This document shows positions 1-9,965 of a DNA stretch of 64,000 bases, piece after piece. The translations under genes were made by a program, and so were the position numbers. Origin of the DNA: Bimuria novae-zelandiae CBS 107.79 (taxonomy: Eukaryota > Ascomycota > Dothideomycetes > Pleosporales > Didymosphaeriaceae). The stretch spans positions 335,110-399,109 of the forward strand of contig ML976704.1 in assembly GCA_010015655.1 (NCBI GenBank), given 5' to 3'. Below the pieces are notes generated by a model. It was not told where the DNA came from. It did no database searches and worked only from the letters and a program-made list of their open reading frames with translations. Numbering within the stretch: position 1 is the stretch's first letter; each line of letters starts with the position of its first letter.

Positions 1-302
1 AAGGCCTGCATCTCGTCCAAATACATGGTTGGTTTGCCCCTGAGGTGTTCGAGCAGCTTATCTCTATGAAACTGACTAAGTATAGGTGGGCGCCCACGCC
101 GAACACCAGGGGGCCCGTATGGCTGGCCAAAGTACTCCATCGACAATTTAATCCTCCTAGTAGTAGAGCAGGCGACGCCTGTTGTTCTCTGGATTGAGCA
201 ATTTGAGTGGCCGGCGGCCAACTTTTCGAGTACTGCCTGCAGCACCGAGGGCTGCAATCTATGCCCAGTAGGTCTCCCAGGAGTATGAGGCATATTGTTC
301 AT
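1..302 (-). CDS. Partial Tc1/mariner-type transposase, N-terminal part
   Basis: An open frame on the minus strand starts with ATG at 302 (a second ATG is at 293) and runs off the left edge of the window without a stop, giving about 100 residues. The N-terminus reads MNNMPHTPGRPTGHRLQPS. Later come a helix-turn-helix-like stretch (SNCSIQRTTGVACSTTRR), EYFGQPYGPPG, a GRPP motif and HLRGKPTMYLDEMQA. This order, a DNA-binding region followed by a GRPR-like motif and a YLDEM motif, is what I know from N-termini of fungal Tc1/mariner-like DDE transposases. The catalytic DDE part would lie outside the window. The frame is intact here and not RIP-mutated, unlike most transposons in this window. Family assignment is from memory of motifs only. 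Confidence 0.6.
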   Translation of the reverse strand, partial: MNNMPHTPGRPTGHRLQPSVLQAVLEKLAAGHSNCSIQRTTGVACSTTRRIKLSMEYFGQPYGPPGVRRGRPPILSQFHRDKLLEHLRGKPTMYLDEMQA

Positions 303-720
303 GGGGGCAACGTTGGAGGATAACGTTGTTGGGGTGAGGTTGCCAAATTACCCCACCCGAAGCTAGATCGGATGACTGACTAATATTTGTGGGTCGAGCA
401 GGTATTTCCAGAATCATAATAAGGTTTTGCCAAGGTTTTCCCGGATTTTCGAACCTGATAGATCCTGCGGAGACAGGACCGACACTTCCCCCGCTGCCCG
501 GCGGTCAAGGTATTCTCATAGCGACGTACAACTTCGGCGGCATCCGTTCTGTAATGGCTAATTTGCCAAGCTGCATGCGCGGGTGGAGATACTTTTTTTA
601 GGGAAGGGTGTAATGGCGGGGAAGGTCATGATGGTACCATAATGGTACACCTATACCTTCGACTATGCATCGACTTTGAAGCTTTGAAAGGGCTCCAGTA
701 GAACCACTGCCTGCTGTCGT
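303..720. other. Intergenic region
   Basis: Between the edge transposase and the first lyase-like gene I see no convincing gene. A 70-codon open frame at 389-601 resembles nothing I recognise. The stretch presumably holds the promoter of the gene starting at 721 or 745. Confidence 0.5.
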
Positions 721-2032
721 ATGCAGTATCTAACCCATCTGAAGATGACGCTTTCAAAGTTCGCCATAACATGGCTTTGTTCTCTGTCTTTACTTCTCAA
801 CACCGTCGCCGCAACCATTACCGACATTCCAGGCATCTACGGTCCCATATACTCCGTGATGGGAAGTGACTACATTGACCCATCTCAACATCTCAAGAGT
901 AAACCAGGCGATTTCGTCCACCCCGGCATCTGGCACACCCACGAGGACCTCGAGCGCATGCGCACGAACATCAACGCCGGCAAAGAGCCATGGAAAAGTG
1001 CCTTCGCCGCCTTCAGCACCGACAGCTACTCTCAATCTACTTACACCATGCAAGGCCCCCATGCTGTCCTCTCCCGCGGCGCCATCAGCAACTACACCTC
1101 CTTCACCAACGACGCGCGCGCAGCATGGCAGAACGCTCTGATGTGGTACATCACGCGCTCCTCCGCACACTGGACGCGCAGCACCACCATTCTCGACGCG
1201 TGGGGCTCCAATCTAACCGCCATCATCGGCACCGACCGCTCGCTGCTTATCGGGCTCGACGGCGACATGTTCGTCAACGCTGCAGAGATCATGCGCTGGG
1301 AAGGCGGCTGGACCGAAGCCGGCGCGAAGTGGCAGGGTAGTCCGGGTTTCGCGAACCAGATCTACTGGCTATTCTCGCGGCAGTCTACGGTCGTCGGACA
1401 GGCGAACTACGGCATGGCGAGCATCAAGGCGATGATGTCGTTTGCGGTGTATCTGGATGATGTGATGCTGTGGAATTATGCGGTTAATGAGTACTTGAAC
1501 AATAAGTGTGCGGGGGCGCCTTGGACGTGGGAGCCGGAGACGGGGCAGTCGGTTGAGTCCGGAAGGGATCAGAGTACGTTTTCCAGACTTTCGAAGGTTG
1601 AGGAGTGCGCCATGGAAGTTATACTAATACAGAGGTGTAGGCCATGTCATGTCCGGGATTGCGTGGGCGGCCTACGCCGCGCGAGTTGCGCAGAGCCAGG
1701 GCTCTGACCTTTACGGCGTGGGCGAGAATAGTATTCTCAAAGGCGCGGAGTACACGGCAAAATTCAACCTGAACGGCACCGTTACATATGATCCGAAGTG
1801 GTACCGCTGCGAGGCTATTTTGGTGAACGGGCCGTGGGCCAGCATCTCCACGGCGAACTTTGGCATCGATAACAAGGGTAAGCCGATGTGGGATATTGTG
1901 TACTATGAGTTTGTGGTGAAGCGCGGGTTGGATGCGCCGTGGACAAGCAAGGCGAAGAAGGCGCAGGGGTTTGAAGGACAGACAAAGTCGAACGATGTGT
2001 CTAGCTGGGGAGATTTGGTTTGGTCTTACTAG
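721..2032 (+). CDS. Secreted alginate-lyase-domain protein (polysaccharide lyase-like), gene 1
   Basis: Two exons, 721-1573 and 1641-2032, joined across a 67-nt intron (donor GTACGT at 1574, branch-like ATACTAATAC at 1621-1630, acceptor TAG at 1640) give 414 residues. A second ATG at 745 begins MTLSKFAITWLCSL..., a better secretion signal, so the real start may be 745. Residues near HPGIWHTHEDLERMR, an NDARAAWQNALMWY block, NAAEIMRW and ESGRDQSH match the alpha/alpha-barrel alginate lyase-like family (PF05426 type). It is paralogous to the gene at 2971-4211, sharing HP..HT..DL.R, EPWK, NAAEI and GRDQ.H. The splice restores the conserved GRDQSHVMSGIAWAA block. Members act extracellularly on uronic-acid polysaccharides; the substrate here is unknown. 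The two genes are convergent. Confidence 0.82.
1574..1640 (+). other. Intron of lyase-like gene 1
   Basis: GTACGT donor, TACTAAT branch-like box and TAG acceptor. Phase-1 splicing joins two open frames exactly and removes the divergent tail that follows GRDQ in the unspliced frame. Confidence 0.8.
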
Positions 2033-2970
2033 GACGGTGGTTTTGATATGAATGTCAATCAATTAGTCATATATGCATGAGCTTCTGCTGCGCCCTTCTG
2101 TTGCTGAAATCGTCACGTTTTTGGTTGATGTGTGTCGCATGACCTGTTCAGGGCGTTGAAGACAATAAGAGAAAAGCTTCTGCTGGCGTATATAGGCGTC
2201 AAGCTGTAGGCGGTTGTGTGTATTCTAGGGAAATTCCCTTTAAGGCTGCTTCTTCCGCTATCAGGTTGGGTGGCGTTTCCGTTGACTTTATGAAATTTGC
2301 GTAAGTGGAATAAGCTCCCAAAATATACATTGGCTGCCAATCGTGCTTGAACAACTTGAAATATCACTTGGGCGAAGCTTTTCTTTTATCGTCTTCAACG
2401 ACCTGAATAGGTCATGTGTAACCACGTGACTGACGTCAGAGGTGGTGTGTGTGGAAGGCACCACCTAGGTGCACGGACTTCTAAGTCAACAGACTCTCGC
2501 CCGTTTTCCTTCTGCCGAGAGACTCCTCACTCCACACACTCTTTTCTGCAGATAGCAATACAGCTTGTTTGTCCTTAGATGCCTGCCTGCCTGCCTGCCC
2601 ACATCATGCGACACACAACACCTGGGCGAAGCATCGCGAGAGGACAATCATGAGCACTGGAGACAAGTCTCCAAAGTGCAATTCAAATATATACCTGTAA
2701 ATACATGATATTCGCTCTGAAAAGAAAAGAAAGGACACAGTCCTTCTCGTAAGTGAATGACGAGTCCCCTTCCACTTTGGGGTCCAAACGATTTACATTT
2801 TTGCAAGGAAAAACAAAGTATGTATTCGTGAAAGCCAGCAACCTCGCTCTCTGGCCCTCAAGTCGAAAGAAGAAGAGAATGTGCTGCCAAAGAAAAGATA
2901 CAAGAAAGGGGGAAGAATGACTTGGCAACATCCGGTGAGCCCATGCGTTATTCAATGTTGTGTCCGTTCC
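2033..2970. other. Convergent 3' intergenic region
   Basis: Region between the 3' ends of the two lyase-like genes. No convincing gene. It holds a CACGTG at 2423-2428, a perfect TGACGTCA palindrome at 2431-2438 and a (GCCT)n microsatellite around 2580-2599. Confidence 0.5.
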
Positions 2971-4211
2971 TCAGGCCTTCAAACGGTACATAAGCGTCCC
3001 GTATCCCAGCTGGTCGAAACCACCACTGGATCCACCGTAGTTGCCACCTCCACCTTCGGCGCCTCCAGATTGCTTGTTCACAAGATCTCGCATCTGTCCC
3101 GTCCAGGATGCGTTCAGTCCCTTGACGGACGAATAATGAGCGTGTATTAGCTCCCACGCTGGGCGAATAGCTCCACGGCCAGAAGAGCTAATACCTGGCT
3201 GGGTGACGTCGCTGTTGGTGTATGTGGAGTACGGGACGTCATGACCAAGGTTGTACTTTGTGACGTACTCGGACCTGTTGGTTATGAGTTAGCCGACCCA
3301 GTTCACGAGTTCAATCTGAAGTCAACATACCCCGCGAGAATCCTGTTATCGAGGAGCGCAAACAAGTCGTCGCCCTGATTGTATGACTGCTGAGCGATGA
3401 CGCCGAGTAAGCTGAAGTCGAGCGTAGCGTGGCCTTGATCGCGCCCAGCCTCTTGGTTTTGACCCAGCTTCTTTCCAAAGCCGGCTTCGGTGTGCACTTT
3501 CCAGATCGCCTTGGGCAAAGCTCCATTGCCCTGCCCATTCTTGAAATAACCAACTGCCTCGTTGTACATGGTCTGGTTGTCGGAGAGGATACCGATGGCT
3601 TGCATGGTTGCGATGTTAGCCAGCTCCCAGTTCGCCCAGTAGTGGTCGACGGCCGCATCGTTGTGTTTGACCATGAACCTGTTGTTCATTGGGTAGAAGA
3701 CGTCCCGCATCATAGTGGAGAACTTGTTCAAGCTCGACGCGGGCCAACCCGAGTATGAGCGCAGGATCTCGGCTGCATTGGCAAGCTGGTAACCGTAGAT
3801 TCCGGACGCGAGGAACTTGTCTGAATTGCCACCGATCTCCTTCAGCGTCGAAGCCCAGCCATCCAAGATCGCCCTTGCCGCGTTGGCAAACGACGTGTCG
3901 CCCGAGATCTTCCAGCGAAGAGCGAGGGCATATGCGGCGGCGGCATCGTTATAGAGCTTGCTGTAGTTTTCCGCCGGGCATCCATCGCATTTGCCGCGAT
4001 AGATAGTCGCTTGAGGACTAGGCTTGTATGTCGCCGAGGCATGCGAGTTGCTGGTCAGGATAGTCCAGCCAGTCTTCCATGGCTCCGAGTTAGCCTTGAC
4101 TTTGGCGATCACCCGGTCGAGATCTGCTTTCGTGTGAAGCAGACTGGGATGAGTAAAGGCAGACCCCAGGTCCAGCAGAAGAACTTGAATTGCAAGAAGT
4201 GAAAAGCGCAT
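2971..4211 (-). CDS. Secreted alginate-lyase-domain protein (polysaccharide lyase-like), gene 2
   Basis: Two exons on the minus strand, 4211-3331 and 3274-2971, with a 56-nt intron (donor GTATGT at 3330, acceptor CAG ending at 3275), encode 394 residues. I chose ATG 4211 because it begins MRFSLLAIQVLLLDLGSA, a clean signal peptide; the frame is open upstream to 4325 but that extension is not signal-like. Features: FTHPSLLHTKADLDRV, YNDAAAAYALALRW, NAAEIL, YWANWELANIATMQA and EAGRDQGHATLDFSLLG, all typical of fungal alginate-lyase-domain proteins. The second exon supplies ILAGSEYVTKYNLG and a Gly-rich C-terminus with GYGTLMYRL. Its intron position differs from that of gene 1, so the paralogs are old. 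It is divergent from the GH28-like gene across a 651-bp promoter. Substrate unknown. Confidence 0.85.
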
Positions 4212-4862
4212 GATCAAAAGGTATCTACAAAGAATGCACGTCGTGGTGCGGAAGAAACAAAGAATGGGAATGTGTTTCGTTTGGATATTCTCAATGCCTT
4301 CAAATACAATTGATCCTTCAAGCACAAGGTTGATCCTGTAATGTCAGGAGCGGTTCTACTGCGGACGGCGATCAGGGGCGAGGCCGGTCGTTGTGCCGAA
4401 AACCTTCCCGCAGTTGTGCATCTGGGGTACATAATGCTAACTCCGTAAATGGAAAGGTCGAGGAGAATTAAACTACCGGACTGGAATCTTTAGCACCACC
4501 ACTAACCAGCCCCACTCCCATGCACCTAGTTCTGTAGACCGGCTAATTATAAGCTCCCGCACGTGTCGAAACATACATCGGACGGCGGGCCGGCAATTAC
4601 ACCGAACCACTGCCATCGCTGATCGATGTCAGACTTGTGGGGTTTGCACCTTGTCGCTTCGCTTGAGAAGAAATCCAGCGGAATTCGTGTACTAACGTTG
4701 CACCTAGGGTGCTGTTCCTTCGGGCTAAATGATGGACATGCTAGACATAAGTACCATGAGTTACTGTCCTGTGAGTGCTATCTCTGTCCTGGGTCTTGAT
4801 TGATATAGACAAGTTCTTTTGTTGCACGATCCATTCCATCAATTAAACGGTCGACCTACGCC
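4212..4862. promoter_or_regulatory. Divergent promoter between lyase-like gene 2 and the GH28-like gene
   Basis: 651 bp separate the two start codons, so both genes probably share this control region. A CGG-N8-CCG arrangement at 4591-4604 resembles binding sites of zinc binuclear cluster regulators, which recognise spaced CGG triplets. This is a motif match only; the bound factor is unknown. Confidence 0.4.
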
Positions 4863-6329
4863 ATGGCAGCCCATCTTGGTATCCTTTATAGGGGCGTCGT
4901 GCTCCTCATATGGGCTGCAGCATGCGCCGCACAAAGTCTCAATAGTTCTTTATGTCAGCCCGAGGTGCACCCAGTCCCTGCAGAATTCAAAACCAGAGAA
5001 ACATTTGCAGCCAAAGTCCGTTCCTCTGGCACTTCGTGGAAAAGTCTGGATCTCTGGGAGGTTCCCTTATCGGAAGTCAACACTAGCAGTGGTAAAAGCA
5101 TAGTTCACTATGGTTCCGTCGGATACTTCGATTTCTGCGACCAAGTCGAGGTAGCCCTCACTTACACCGGCTCGGTCGAATCGGTGTCGATCAGGCCACT
5201 ATCATACGACATCAAGCCGACGGTCAGTGGCTCAGAAATTACCTTCACACTTTCGAAGCCCCGAAATATTGTCATCGAGGTAAACGGCGATATCTGGGAC
5301 GTCCTCCACCTGTTGTCAAACACTCCAGATCTCGAAGCTCCGACAGGCAACAGCTCCAGCGTCATATATCTGGGTCCAGGATCTCACAGCTTCCCGGGAG
5401 GTTCTATCAACATTACCAGCGGACAGACGCTCTACCTCGCCGCGGGGGCAGTTCTGAGATCCACAGTTCACTTCTACGAGGCACATGATGCCGCAATTCG
5501 CGGTCGAGGGTTCATGTACCAACCACCCACCGGCGGTATCCTGGCTGAGAACTCGTCCAACATCCTCATCGACGGAATCACGATCCTCACCCCGGGCGGC
5601 TACGTCGTAACTCTCGGGCAGTCCAAAGACACAACGATTCGCAATCTCCACGGCTTCAGTTCCAAGGGCAACGGCGACGGCATCGACGTTTTCTCCTCTG
5701 AGAATGTGCTGATTGAAGGCATCTTCATGCGCAACTCGGACGATAACATTGCCATCTACGCGCATCGCTGGAACTATTGGGGCAGCACGCGCAACGTTAC
5801 GGTACAAGACTCGTCTCTGTGGGCTGACCTCGCCCACCCAATCAATATCGGCACACATGGCAACTCTATCGACCCTGAAGTCATCGAACATCTCACGATT
5901 CGTAACATTGACGTTTTGGACCACCGCGAGCCGCAGACGCTGTACCAAGGCACCATTGCGCTGAACCCTGGGGACGACAACCTCGTGCAGCACGTCCTGG
6001 TCGACGACTTCCGCGTCGAGGACTTTAGGCAGGGCCAACTTATCAATATGCGCGTCATGTACAATGAGAAGTACAACACTTCGCCTGGTCGTGGCATCCA
6101 CAACGTGACGATCCGAAACCTGGTCTATAACGGGAGTCATTCCAACATGAACGTCTTGGTGGGATACAATGAGGAGCGCCCAATCACTTTCGTGAAGTTC
6201 ATCAATTTGAAGGTTAACGGGAAGCTGGTTTACGACACGATGCCGAAGCCGACTTGGTATATGACGAGCGACTTTGTGCCTATGTATGCGAATGAGCACG
6301 TCAAGAATCTGACTTTTGTGCTCGAATGA
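4863..6329 (+). CDS. Secreted right-handed beta-helix glycoside hydrolase (GH28-like)
   Basis: Single-exon frame of 488 residues starting with a secretion signal (hydrophobic GVVLLIWAAACAAQS). The C-terminal two thirds is a parallel beta-helix with many short repeats (AAIRGRG, NILIDGITI, NVLIEGIFM, HLTIRNIDV, NVTIRNLVY). Acidic pairs sit where GH28 polygalacturonase-type enzymes keep catalytic aspartates: GNGDGIDVF and NSDDNIAIY, followed by INIGTHGN, which resembles the GHG motif. The N-terminal beta-sandwich-like domain (GYFDFCDQVEV... NGDIWDVLHLL) is seen in some long GH28/GH49-like proteins. Several NxS/T sites fit secretion. Probable role: hydrolysis of a pectin-like or other uronic-acid polysaccharide. 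Exact specificity cannot be read from sequence. A long open frame on the opposite strand is its shadow. Confidence 0.82.
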   Translation: MAAHLGILYRGVVLLIWAAACAAQSLNSSLCQPEVHPVPAEFKTRETFAAKVRSSGTSWKSLDLWEVPLSEVNTSSGKSIVHYGSVGYFDFCDQVEVALTYTGSVESVSIRPLSYDIKPTVSGSEITFTLSKPRNIVIEVNGDIWDVLHLLSNTPDLEAPTGNSSSVIYLGPGSHSFPGGSINITSGQTLYLAAGAVLRSTVHFYEAHDAAIRGRGFMYQPPTGGILAENSSNILIDGITILTPGGYVVTLGQSKDTTIRNLHGFSSKGNGDGIDVFSSENVLIEGIFMRNSDDNIAIYAHRWNYWGSTRNVTVQDSSLWADLAHPINIGTHGNSIDPEVIEHLTIRNIDVLDHREPQTLYQGTIALNPGDDNLVQHVLVDDFRVEDFRQGQLINMRVMYNEKYNTSPGRGIHNVTIRNLVYNGSHSNMNVLVGYNEERPITFVKFINLKVNGKLVYDTMPKPTWYMTSDFVPMYANEHVKNLTFVLE

Positions 6330-6746
6330 TTTTGTCCAATTTGGGTGCGGAGGCAGGCAGTGTGATAGTTTCGTAGATGTATCCATTACGTTTGCTTCAT
6401 TACATACCCAACAGGGCAGAGAAATCTTGCATGAAATGCACGTTGATAATGTCGTTCGCGCGCTTCGCCGAAACTGCTCTGAAAGCATGTTTAGATAGGT
6501 CCCGCACAGCAATGAAGAACGCCACTGCAGGTTTGCAAAGGAGCTGCGGAGAGTTTCCAGATGCGGGATCTGGTAGCTGAAGAACAAAGACCCCTGATTG
6601 CACCACAATTGCATCATTTGTTTCGACCATGTGTTTGTGATGTACCAACACCGCTCAATCCCCTGAAGTGCAGAAATCCGTCTCGCCAGCTCAGAGCAAC
6701 TCTTGCAATTTTTCTTTCTGGGTGCATATTCCCCACACAACCGATA
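6330..6746. other. Intergenic region
   Basis: No gene seen. A frame continuing upstream of ATG 6747 is open but has no family-like features. Confidence 0.4.
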
Positions 6747-8829
6747 ATGGCAGCTCCTCAGCTTCCGGGCCAAACGCACCCCATAGGCAACTACCAGTTC
6801 CGCAACAACAAAGAAAGAGCTGACTTTGACACGGTGCTGACCACAACCGATGAATGCAGCGCCTACATCAATTATGCAAGCCAGCCGGCTCAAGCAGCCC
6901 TCACAGCCGGTCATGCTCGCATGAGACGCTTTCTCGGTCTTGTAAGGACGGGTCTTGATCCGCAGGCTAAGAACCAGTTGGTGCAGAATGAGGCGAATCA
7001 ACGTATTGCGAACGGAAATCCTCCATATATAGGACCGCTACATCTGAGGAATGGTCCGCTTGCTCCGCCGCCCCCACAACAACCACAACTGCCCGCACAG
7101 GCTGCACAGGTTCCACAGGCTGCACAGGCTCCGCTAAACCCACCAAACCCACCCCAATGCACAGAACCCGCAGAATCAACAGATCCCACCAAACCTACCC
7201 AATCCGGCGCCTGTGGCAGTGGATGTGTGGTTCACTGACGATGATGACGCCCCAACAAACCTAGAAGAAGCATACTATGTCACACCACCACCTCCCGGAG
7301 TAGATCCGCAGGGCCTTAATTGGCGATTTGCAAAGATGTTGCTCAAAAAGTCAAATGGAAACGCTCACCGTAGAGGTCTCGTTTCCGTCCGTTTGTACAT
7401 TGGCGAAGATCCCGCTACGGGGACTGTTGTGGATGTAAGTGCCTCTCCCTATACCTTTTACTCTTGCAAGTAAGCGTGCTAACTCTATCTGCGCAGCGAA
7501 TTGTCCTCAAGGTAGAAGAATGGGCGACTCCCAACCCGGTCACCGGCACGGGCGTGTCGCCCCCCGTGCCCAATCATGTTCAGCATCAGATCAATGAGCA
7601 GATCAACAGATACCACATGCTGGCTCAGAAGACGGTAGACTCTATACTGCGGCCTCGCGCGTGGGCGAACTCGACGTTTTGCCGCGATGACTTAGACGCT
7701 CAGGGTAATGTCAATATGAGCGACCCGCCGCCACCCGGTTGGGAAGGACCTAAGGGGCAGACTTTTCCGCTGCAATTCTGGTACCACGGAACGAGGTCCT
7801 ACACCGACTTTCTTGCGGGAGGAGATCTCGATGCATTGTTCGCTATGCATTTTGAAGCTCAGACGTAAGTGCATAATATCCATCTTCGCTCTCCCGAATA
7901 TGAAGCCATCATACTGACGGCGAGAATAGCAAGGTCCCAGAAATCTTCCTCTGGATAATCCTCCGCGACATCGCCATCGCCCTCGACTATCTCGCCCGCC
8001 AAGTCTCCACAACCATAACCGGTGACCAGGTAAACAACCCCTCAGACGCAGCCAACCACTGGACCCCCTAGCTGCACGGCGATATCAAGCCCAGCAACGT
8101 CCTCCTCCGAAAAATCCCTGGCCAGTACCCCCAGCCCGTCCTTGCAGACTTTGATCTCGCCGTTGAGCTCCGCGCGGGGCACGACACTCCCGGGCAGGCT
8201 GGCGGAACAGACGGGTATCGCCCACCTGTAAGTTCTCCCTACCCATCCCTCCCTATTGAATCTATACCTAGGGTATATAACATTCTGACATGTAAGTTTG
8301 TTTGGTATAGGAACAAGTCCGCGGGCTCCGCGCCACACACCGGCTCACCACCACCATGACCCCGAAAGCCGACATCTGGGCTCTCGGCGGCGTCGTCTGG
8401 AATCTCATGAACACCCACCTCGCCATGCTTATTGACGTACGAAACCTGCAGGACAAGTTCTTCCGCCGGCAACGCTTCGACAACCATGTAAATCACTTCC
8501 AGGCGCAGGTCGCTACGTTCGAGACCACGCTTGCGAAATTAAGGAGGCAGTTGCATGACGGGCCTATGATGGTTGCGCTGCCGCCCCAGCAGCAGAGATG
8601 GACGCAGTCGTTGAAGGGGGTCGTGAATGAGTGCACTAGGAATGCGCCGACACAGAGGCCTACTGCGAGGGATGTTATTCTGAGAGCGCAGGAACAATTA
8701 AAGGAGATATGCAGTTTAATTGGGATTGATCGGCTGACCGCGGAGCCGGCGTATGATTTTGCGCATTTGGTCTTGGGACAGGAGCAGTTTGCGCCGGGGC
8801 GGGCGTATGTTATAACCAGGCGGCGTTAA
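6747..8829 (+). CDS. Serine/threonine protein kinase-like protein A
   Basis: Proposed exons: 6747-7109, 7165-7434, 7497-7864, 7930-8029, 8072-8227 and 8311-8829, giving 591 residues. The last four junctions have clear GT-AG ends and exact frame continuity. The first (donor GTTCCA at 7110, acceptor ACAG at 7164, in a Pro/Gln/Ala-rich linker) is less sure and could instead hide a frameshift. Kinase motifs: RIVLKV, a hinge-like FLAGGDLDALF, the catalytic loop LHGDIKPSNVLL (HRD replaced by HGD), LADFDLAVEL (DFD in place of DFG), GTDGYRPPEQ as a P+1-loop/APE equivalent, and KADIWALGGVVWNLMN. The catalytic Asp and Asn are present. The N-terminus is not a recognised domain. A paralog lies at 18.8-20.6 kb on the other side of the transposon island. 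Substrate and pathway unknown. Confidence 0.72.
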
Positions 8830-9080
8830 AAGCCAGTGGATACATAGACACGGGTAGGGAGTGAGCCCTGGCGGGGACAGATTCAGGCATGGAGCTTGAG
8901 TCGCAGTGATGAGATGGATGGGAGCGCGGATCATGCAACGACGTTTATGTGGACCCAGCTTAAATAGGTGTGCTAAAATCTAGGATGACGAACGATGAAT
9001 AATAGAGTCCGATGAAGCTGTGAAGGAAGACGGGTGCCTGTCAAAGAAAAAAACACCATGAGTCTTGAGAGTTAAGTTAC
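8830..9080. other. 3' flank of kinase-like gene A
   Basis: Short non-coding stretch leading into the transposon island. Base composition becomes AT-rich after about 9.13 kb. Confidence 0.4.
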
Positions 9081-9118
9081 TACGGAAGACGATAAGCGGG
9101 TGAAGGGACAAAACTCAA
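9081..9118 (+). repeat. Left terminal inverted repeat of island
   Basis: Begins TACGGAAGACGATAAGCGGG and matches the reverse complement of 18447-18484 over all 38 positions. It is not RIP-mutated although the adjoining sequence is. Confidence 0.85.
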
Positions 9119-9271
9119 TCGCCAATCGCCAGTCGCGAAAAAAATTATCGCAGTTGCTTATTAAGCAGCCCATGTCAGCCAGGGTAATAAATATTACTTT
9201 GTAAGGAGAGAGACAGGAAGATAATATAGTGCTAAGAAGATAATATGTATCTTTTAATACTTTAAGTAAAG

Positions 9272-9513
9272 TGTTGATATGGTAATAGGCTGTTGGATCA
9301 AGACTTCGTTGCAATAATGTGGTGTTGATTTAATTCTTAATTGCAGATCTATTGTGGTGGGCTGTTATAAGAAGTATTTATTAAGCGTGGTTTGTCCCTT
9401 GCTAGCCTAATTAGGACTAGCGTAATAAACTATAGGCAAACTGCGCAACAAACTATAGGCAAACTACATAGTAGTAAAAGCTATAGTAGTGTTGCGCAGG
9501 TTTGAAGCTAACA
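9272..9513 (-). repeat. 3' LTR of the Copia element
   Basis: 242 bp, equal in length to 14848-15089 and aligning with it without net gaps. Differences are mostly C/T and G/A, with more T/A in this copy. It ends CTAACA. Confidence 0.88.
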
Positions 9514-9749
9514 CTGGCTATCTTTTCTTTTATACTATGTGTGGCCAGTTTAGCCCAGAACGCTTAAATCTGCAATAAAACACAATCTATAATAGTTACT
9601 AGTTTTTTAACTAGACTAGCGCTAGTGCGCGTCCTCTTAGTGCTTATCTTACTACTCCTTTTGTAGACTTACTACTTCTTACTATTGTAATTATACTCTA
9701 GGGTATTAACTTTAGTATAATTGACCTAGCCTTGCACGCGAAGCTCAAG

Positions 9750-9965
9750 CTAGTTATAGTTAATAAGATGCTTTATAGCTAAGTTAGAGCTAGCCTTAGT
9801 TATTAAGTCTACTAGATTGTCACGTCCATCAATCCAGCGGATGTCTATAAGATTATTACGCTTATAGGCCTTACGTAGAGCTATAATGTTAATTATAAGG
9901 CGCTTCTCCTTAGTAGTGCTAAGCTTAATAAGGTAATTATATAAGGAGCGTAAGTTAGTGCACAC
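9750..9965 (-). pseudogene. Copia RNase H remnant
   Basis: A 71-residue frame contains KEKRLIINIIALRKAY and DIRWIDGRDNLVDLITKA. These match the C-terminal RNase H region of Copia polyproteins (usual pattern: R..I.. LR..Y......I.W..G..N.AD..TK). Isolated between RIP stop codons. Confidence 0.75.

Noticed and set aside
389..601. 70-codon frame upstream of the first lyase-like gene
   Set aside because: No homology signal, no start context and no splice continuation.
5316..7001. 561-codon open frame on the minus strand
   Set aside because: It lies antisense over the GH28-like gene and has no family-like motifs; it is a shadow of the high-GC coding frame.
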